Shown one piece after another: positions 57,848-64,000 of a stretch of 64,000 nt of DNA. Origin of the DNA: Calendula officinalis. Lineage: Eukaryota; Streptophyta; Magnoliopsida; Asterales; Asteraceae. The stretch's first letter is position 1; the number at the start of each line of letters is the position of its first letter. Under the pieces are notes generated by a model, which was given only the letters and a program-made list of their open reading frames with translations, was not told where the DNA came from and did not search any database. The translations under genes were made by a program, and so were the position numbers. Location: the NCBI GenBank assembly GCA_963853835.1, contig OY970820.1:34310873-34374872 (forward strand), in the 5' to 3' direction.

Positions 57848-58483
57848 CCTATCAAGGTGCGATAGTCTTTAGTGTCATTGTTTCCTTTCTATTTTCAATA
57901 CATGTTTCCAAGCACATGGAATGTCATGGTCATGCATGAAACTGGCGATAATAGCATTTGGTCTGATCTTGTATCCCAATATTATCTCACAATATCATTT
58001 TTCTATGGTTTTTGCATAAACAAATAAATATTGAAGTAAGGATTCAATACAAAAAGCATAAGGCCACAATAGACATCTCAGTCTAAAGCCAAACATGCAC
58101 TTTCATTACGTACAATGTTACAACTTGAACACGCATGTGCATGTACACAACTAAGAACATAGTTCAATACAACATGTATGAAGCCAAGAAAGACAACCTT
58201 GTCTGGCCAAATAACATACAATCATACTCGTCTTTTAATCTACTTGATAAAAGATAAGCACTTCTCACTGGGAAGCGACAATCCTCGCGAGTAAACAAAG
58301 TAACGGTTAACCAACAAAAGTGCCATTGGTACAGTGTCACAGGCACAATATAAAGCATACATCAGAGATACCCAAATCTACCCAGGTCATTGGCATACAC
58401 CGTCATGCACACCCAAGACGGTGTCATGGACACAACATCCATAATAAAAAGATAAAAAAATGTGTTATTGGCTTGATAATCTC
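57848..58483 (+). other. non-coding internal region of the TR-GAG element
   Basis: No pol motif is found in any frame. The sequence is unremarkable and replaces the protease-RT-integrase region expected in an autonomous relative. Confidence 0.6.
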
Positions 58484-59035
58484 CGCGCCTACGGCCGCCT
58501 AAATTGCCGACTACACCCTAATCGACGGTCGCCAAAACAGCCGGCACGTGCCTCGGGTCGCCTAAACAGCCGGTCCCCGACTAGGTCTAAACCGCCGGTC
58601 GTTAATCACCTCGTCCGGTCGCTTGCTTTATACCGCCGATACACCCGATCTGGGCAGCCGGTCTGTTCGTCGACAGCCGGTCTCACCGCCGCAGACCGCC
58701 TAGCAGCTGGTCCCGGTCTTCTTGCGCAGCTGTCCGCCGGTCTGTTGGACATTGACCGCCGGCCGCCTTTAAACAGCCGGCCATGAACCCTGGTGATCGA
58801 CTGCTCCTGCACCGCCGGTCTACCTGCACCGCCGGTCTACCTGCACCGCCGGTCTGTTGTTTTGCGACACGACCTGCGACCGCCGGTCGCCCGCTGCCTG
58901 TGCCGCAGACTATTGTGCGCCGCTGCCCTGCGCTGCGAGCGCCGGTCAACCCCGCCTTGTTGACCCGGACTGTTTTGTGTGGCAACTGCCGGTTATTTGT
59001 GCCGCCGCCGGACTGCCCTTGAGCAGCCGGTACAC
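58484..59035 (+). repeat. GC-rich array of GCCGGTC words
   Basis: About 18 copies of GCCGGTC or close variants (ACCGCCGGTC, CAGCCGGTC) occur in 550 bp. They include three tandem CTGCACCGCCGGTCTAC units near 58806-58858. Base composition departs sharply from the AT-rich surroundings. Open frames across it in several frames result from high GC, not from protein coding. It lies just upstream of the polypurine tract (about 59110-59121). Confidence 0.7.
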
Positions 59036-59121
59036 TCGAAAAAGCCGAAAAGTCGGAAGAAGACTTACGTGATAGTTATGACTTGCAAACTGTTGTCTTG
59101 GCAAATCCTAACTCGGGGGCA

Positions 59122-59775
59122 TGATGAGGTTAGTAGGGATTACATATGTATATATAGGTAAATATCACCTAAACATGAAGATGTGCTACTACAACCAAGC
59201 CCAAGTTGTCATCGCCTATCCAAGTTGTCAGCGCCTGTCAAAGTTGTCAGCGCCTGTCAAGTTGTCAGGCCTGTCCAAGTTGTCAGCGCCTGTCAAAGTT
59301 GTCAGCACCTGTCCAAGTTATCATCGCCTGTCTAAGTTGTCAGCGCCTGTCCAAATGGTTAGCGCCTGTCAAATTGCCAGCGCGCCTGTCAAGTTGCCAT
59401 CGTCTGTCTTATTGGCTGACGTCCACTCATAATGGCACTTCATGACTGCTTTATTGCAGTCATAATAGTAAGGCGTTACACGATCATTGACGTTCTCATA
59501 ATAGCGCTTCATGACCGCTTTATTGCAGTCATAATGAGCCAACGTTCCATATACCTGCCATATAAATACATGGCCCAACTCATTGTCGAGAGATACACTA
59601 AAACAGATCAAGAAAGCCTAAAGCACAGAGATAACATACTCTCACTTTCACCTTCGCACTCAACCTCGATCACCCTAGGTTCGCCAAGAGCTTGTTGGGT
59701 TTGCACTGTGATCATCACAGGAGATCCAAGGTTGACGTCGCCTGGTCTTTGTGTTTGACAATCGTTGCTCGAACA
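59122..59775 (+). repeat. 3' LTR of the TR-GAG element
   Basis: It differs from 55420-56073 at one base that I could find (AGCRCCTGTCAAATTG), and is followed by AATAG. Confidence 0.95.
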
Positions 59776-59780
59776 AATAG

Positions 59781-61085
59781 ATATACCAAAGTCTAGGAGT
59801 TGATTTTGAATCCACAGAACTTAAGCACAACAAGCAGATGCAGCTACATACTCTGCTGATGTTGACACATTTGTTTGTTTCTTGCATTGCCATGACACCA
59901 GTCTTGATCCAAAGAGTTGAGATCCACCAGTAGTAGATTTTCTATCTTGACATTCACCACCATAGTCACTGTCTGTGTATGCTACAAGTTCAAATGGTGA
60001 GTCATGTGGATACCAGAGACCAAATGATGGTTTTCCCTTCAAGTATCTGATGATTCTTTTGGCTGCCTGCAAGTGAAGTTCCTTTGGTTTTGCTTAATAC
60101 CTGGCACACACACAAACACTATACATAATGTCAGGTCTTGATGCAGTTAAGTACATTAAAGAACCTATCATCGATCTATATAAATGTTCATCTACATCCT
60201 CCCCCTTAACATCAGGATGTAGGTGTTTATGTGTTTCCATTGGTATGCTTGCACTTTTACAGTCTTTCATTGCAAATTTCTCCAAGATGTCTCTGACATA
60301 TTTTGATTGATCACACAAAATACCATCTGATCTTTGATTGATTTGGAGTCCAAGGAAGAAATTCATTGGACCAATTGAGCTCATCTTGAATTTGATCTGC
60401 ATCAGCTCTTCAAACTCTTTGCATAGATTGTCATTTGTTGATCCAAAGATGATATCATCTACATATATCTGGACCAGTAGAATATCATCTTTGACTTTTC
60501 TTATAAACGGAGTTTTGTCAATTGCACCTCTTTTGAAATTGTTTTTCAATAAGTATGATGATAATGTATCATACCAAGCTCTTGGTGCCTGATGTAGGCC
60601 ATATAGATCTTTGTCTAATTTGTACACATAATCATCATGTTCAGGATCTTCAAATCCTGGAGGTTGACATACATATACTTCTTCTTCAATCTTCCCATAT
60701 AAGAATGCACTTTTAACATCCATTTGATAAACTTTGAATTTCTTGAATGAAGCATATGCCAAGAAAATCCTTATTGCTTCAATTCTTGCAACAGGAGCAT
60801 ATACCTCATCATAGTCTATTCCTTCTTCTTTAGTGTATCCTTGGGCTACAAGTCTGGCTTTATTTTTTTTATCACTATACCTCTTTCATCTTTCTTGTTT
60901 CTGAAGATCCCTCGTGTTCCAATGGGCCTTTTTCCTTTTGGTAAAGGTACAAGTGTCCAAACAGCTTGTAATTTGAATTGGAGAAGTTCTTCTTCCATTG
61001 CTTCAATCCAATTTGAATCCTTCATGGCTTGTTGAATCTTTTTAGGTTCTTCCTGAGATAGAAAGCAAGCAAACAAACATTCATT
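59781..61085 (-). pseudogene. RT and RNase H of the second SIRE-like element
   Basis: Frames 60846-61085, 60762-60094 and 60072-59821 carry, in order, KDSNWIEAMEEELLQF, VYQMDVKSAFLYG, LYGLHQAPRAWYD, QIYVDDIIFGST and AYTDSDYGGECQDRKST. Frameshifts separate the parts (near 60850 and 60090). Trp and Cys codons here correspond to two of the TGA stops in the first element, which shows those are lesions. Confidence 0.9.
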
Positions 61086-62432
61086 AGATATTAGACTTAT
61101 ATTGCAAGTATTTGAATATAAAGTTGAACTAAATTTGCTTCTAGTCTGCATATTTGAGTTCACATCACTTAGAACTAAGTCTAAGGCATGATTCTTTTCA
61201 GTTCTTGAGTTGGAAACTTTATCAACAACAATGTGATTGTCGAGGTTTGATTCATTGGATTCAGGGACTTGTGCATCTGTCCAGGTTTCTTCTTGATTTG
61301 CTGGATCTTCTTGAGTTTCTTCATTGATATCGGTATCAGTAGTAATGTGATTTTCATTTAAATCATGTGGTTCATTGTTATTACTGACATCAGTATTGTT
61401 TGGTTTACCATCATCATTTTGAGTTTCTGAGTTACTACTGGGATCAGTAGTATCTTGTGAGTTCAAGTTATTTCTGGTATCAAGATTTCTAGGGTTATCA
61501 AAGTTACTACTGTCCTCAGTATTAGTCGTGGGATCAGTATTAACAAGGATATACTTCATTGTATCTTGACTACCATTGAATGGTGATGATCCTCCTTGTG
61601 GATTTTGATTGTTTGTTTCACCTGCATTACAATCATAACTAAAATCAAGAGATTTGGTTAGATTATCAATATTGAATAACCAATTTGGACTATTTCCTTG
61701 TTCATTCATCAAGTTTTCATTAAAGGATACATCCACACTTTCTTCAATGATCCTCAGCCTTTTGTGAATACTTTGTATGCTTTGCTCTGAGTTGCAGTCA
61801 AACTTACCAATTTGTTTCTTGTAATTAAAATTGTACAAGGACAACCAAATGATTTTAAGAAACTTATTAAAGGTTTTCTTTTATTAAAAAGTTCATAGGG
61901 TGTTTTAAAATGTGGCTTAACTATTAATACTCTGTTTTGAACATAACAAGCAGTATTAACAACTTCAGCCCAAAATGTTGTTGGTAATTTTGAGTCTGCA
62001 AGCATGGATCTGGTTGCTTCAATGATTGTTCTATTTCTCCTTTCAGCTACACCATTTTTTTGTAGAGTTCTAGGTGAGCTGTAATGTCTGTCAACACCTT
62101 TAAGATCACAAAAAGAAATTAGATTAACATTTTTAAATTCTGTACCATTATCACATCTAATGGCTTTCACTTTGAGATCTCTTGTATTTTCCAGTTTGAC
62201 TATCAGATTCTATATGATTTCACTTGTTTCATTTTTTGTCCTGAGAAAGAAAACCCAAGTATACCTGGAAAAATCATCAGTAATAACAAGACAGTACTGT
62301 TTCTTTCCAATACTCATTACATTTGTAGGACCAAATAAGTCCATATGTAAGAGATGCAAAGGGTCAGAAATAGAATTGATTGCTTTGGACTTATGAGAAG
62401 TCTTGTGTTGTTTACCTTTCAGGCATGCAATA
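61086..62432 (-). pseudogene. integrase of the second SIRE-like element, truncated
   Basis: It starts inside the HHCC region (CLKGKQHKTSHK). The core has HMDLFGPTNV, VITDDFSRYTW, RCDNGTEFKN and NGVAERRNRTIIEATR. A stop follows TSEII near 62210 and a frame change occurs near 61760-61840. The Asn/Ser/Thr-rich tail (61.3-61.7 kb) again contains motif copies. The N-terminal side is cut at 62432 by the gypsy LTR. Confidence 0.85.
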
Positions 62433-64000
62433 TGTAACACCTCAAATTTTAATGCCAAATATAGGCCAAAATAAAACATTTTATAAATAGAAGAACATCC
62501 TCAAATTTGGATTTACAAAAACCTTGGTATGAAATCAGAGTATAAAAGTAGGTGTTACAAAATTGATCATAACCAAGCTAAGACTAAATCCAATCTAGTG
62601 TTCTTCTAATCTAGGTCCCGCATCTCTATCCATGCGTACCTAAGCCTTCGATCCCGAACCTGAGTACATAGCAAAACAAAACAAGGAGTACGTGAGACAA
62701 AAACGTCTCGTGAGCTACATGGGTTTAGACTCGGTAATAAAATGAAATGTCACGTTTCATATAACCAATCAATATACATATATATATATCCAACTATCCA
62801 ATCTAGTCACCATAGTGTGACCCTATCAACCTTGCTTACCTAGCAATCACGTCTAACTATCGGGTTGCCCCCGAACTAGCTAGAATCACATACATATCTA
62901 GTTATCGGGTCGCCCCCGAGCTAACTAGAAACAAGGTATCGGCAAAAGGATCGCCCACGCTACCGATACCTGCCTTGCCCACCGGAATACGTCCAATGAG
63001 TAAGACCACTAACGTGGAAGAGTCGATGGGAAATCCATCCCAACTGCCCCTCAATCCACACCTCATGACCGGGGAGTCTCCCGTATCATCACATCATGTC
63101 AACCTCATCATAACCCTATGGTTATGTCAATCTAGCCCTCGGCTATCACGTCTATCATCAAACAAGTTAGTTCAATAATATCATAGGTATAACTAACTAT
63201 CAACTACTAGTCTACACAATTAAACAAATAGACCATAACACAAGTAATGAAAATATTTAAAAGGGCTATGTACTCAGTAAATTCCACACGTACTCACCTT
63301 AGCAATAAGATGCTCAAACCGTGTTCTTAACACCCAATCTCTTGCTTCTCAATCCAATCAACTTTCCAAGACTTCACCAAAAGCCTAATACAATTATCAC
63401 AATATGATTAACATCAAATACTACTACTAATGTGTCCATCCATCACTAGATAACACTTACTAACAACTTCCCCCAATTATGGTGATTTACCAAACCCTAG
63501 GTTTAACCAACCCTTAAGATTCTTACAAATCTTAACCATACACTTGATTCCCTTGTTAATATACCATCTATTAAGTGTATACAACATTTATTTCACCATA
63601 AATCACCAACCCAAGAACTAGGGTTTCAAACCCTAGCTTCAAGATTCATAGATCTTGAACTACAAAGATGAAAGAGTGAAGATTTACCTTTAATCTTCCA
63701 CTAGGAGTGAAATCTACCAAGGATTTGTGAAGAAATCAACCAAGAACAGCCTTTAAGCTCGAAAATCGCCAAGAGAGAAAACTAGGGTTTTGATATGCCA
63801 TAAATGAGCTCAAACCCGACTTTAATGCAGTCGTCCAGAGTTCACGGCGCGAACTTAGTTCGCGTCGCTAACTCTCCATACTTGGTCATACTTAGCGATC
63901 GCTAACTCGACGCGATCCACCTCGCGACCCGTGGCCAAACTACCTGGCCCGACTTCCCGATCGCCATCTATAGTTCGCGACGCGAACTCCTTAAGGCAGC
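62433..64000 (-). repeat. gypsy (Tekay-like) LTR, partial, leaves the window
   Basis: On the plus strand it starts TGTAACACCTCAAATTTTAA, like the LTRs at 9371 and 16051. It shares blocks such as CCTTCGATCCCGAACCTGAG and CGTACTCACCTTAGC, but is clearly diverged. It has two palindromes built from CGCGAACT/AGTTCGCG (63848-63864, 63972-63988). No target duplication can be tested because the other end is outside. Confidence 0.8.

Larger units (their letters stand above)
55420..59775 (+). mobile_element. TR-GAG element: non-autonomous, gag-only gypsy (Tat-like)
   Basis: Two 654-bp LTRs (55420-56073, 59122-59775; TGATGAGG...CTCGAACA) sit inside a perfect AATAG duplication (55415-55419, 59776-59780). 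The primer site begins TTGGCGCCATCCGTGGGA, a form known from Tat-lineage gypsy elements. One gag ORF is present and no protease, RT or integrase. I found a single difference between the LTRs, so it is the youngest insertion here. It must use enzymes from another element. The 3' internal part holds a GC-rich array of GCCGGTC words. Confidence 0.9.
50534..62432 (-). mobile_element. second SIRE-like copia element, decayed and interrupted
   Basis: Minus-strand order from the right: integrase (cut at 62432 by a gypsy LTR), RT and RNase H (61.8-59.8 kb, continued at 55369-55169), motif cluster and TATA box (55.1-54.85 kb), accessory ORF (54681-51203), polypurine tract, then the 3' LTR (51018-50534). 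The 5' LTR, gag and protease are missing from the window. A TR-GAG element interrupts RNase H (55420-59775). Frameshifts and stops affect every gene. It belongs to the same family branch as 23141-34582 but has a different LTR (485 bp). Confidence 0.9.

Noticed and set aside
58460..59072. Several overlapping open frames in the GC-rich region
   Set aside because: Open in many frames at once because few stops occur at high GC and the sequence is repetitive. No protein signature.

Overview
This is plant nuclear DNA, most likely from a daisy-family (Asteraceae) species. It is AT-rich and contains spliced genes with GT-AG introns, plant-type LTR retrotransposons primed by initiator tRNA-Met, Stowaway and Harbinger MITEs, a Helitron, a tRNA-derived SINE and long (TA)n tracts. 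The family assignment is an inference from remembered similarity of the LINE-type reverse transcriptase and the copia accessory protein to Asteraceae sequences.

Host genes. Three genes look intact: a small DUF7054-type protein (3608-4093, minus, 2 exons, 132 aa), a CYP71-type cytochrome P450 (35526-37084, minus, 2 exons, 495 aa), and a plastid-targeted phosphoglucomutase/phosphomannomutase-like enzyme (38121-43711, plus, 7 exons, 616 aa, every splice phase consistent). A broken second copy of the last gene is scattered at 5080-5220, 9183-9209 and 17858-18200, pushed apart by a Helitron, a MITE and a gypsy element.

Mobile DNA, left to right: end of a copia-type element (1-1712); Harbinger-type MITE (2127-3299); Helitron (5469-8890); Stowaway MITE cut open by a Tekay-type gypsy element with an unusual extra LTR (9210-17857); LINE-type RT pseudogene (18445-19864, second piece near 34880-35150) split by a deleted gypsy element (19865-23140), which carries a complete 11.4-kb SIRE-like copia element at its very end (23141-34582); a non-autonomous LTR element (43922-46589); a fold-back MITE between two (TA)n tracts (46725-47213); a SINE (48052-48171); a second Harbinger-type MITE (49659-50502); and a second, decayed SIRE-like element on the minus strand (50534-62432). 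That last element is interrupted by a very young gag-only (TR-GAG) element (55420-59775) and cut off by another gypsy LTR that leaves the window (62433-64000).

Most interesting system. The SIRE-like elements are filled with a 10-base motif, TACTACTGRT, in both orientations. Dense clusters lie about 100-140 bp upstream of two separate TATA boxes: the one in the LTR, and an internal one that would drive a 1147-codon accessory ORF. The motif also runs through coding sequence in both directions, so the proteins contain TTG/TTD (forward) and SVV/PVV (reverse) runs. The same motif, including a perfect palindrome, fills the leader of a different non-autonomous LTR family. The complete element inserted recently (about three LTR differences in 620 bp), yet its gag-pol carries several lesions while the accessory ORF is open throughout. 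I propose, as inference, that the accessory protein or a host factor recognises the motif, comparable in logic to VANC proteins and their motif in VANDAL transposons.
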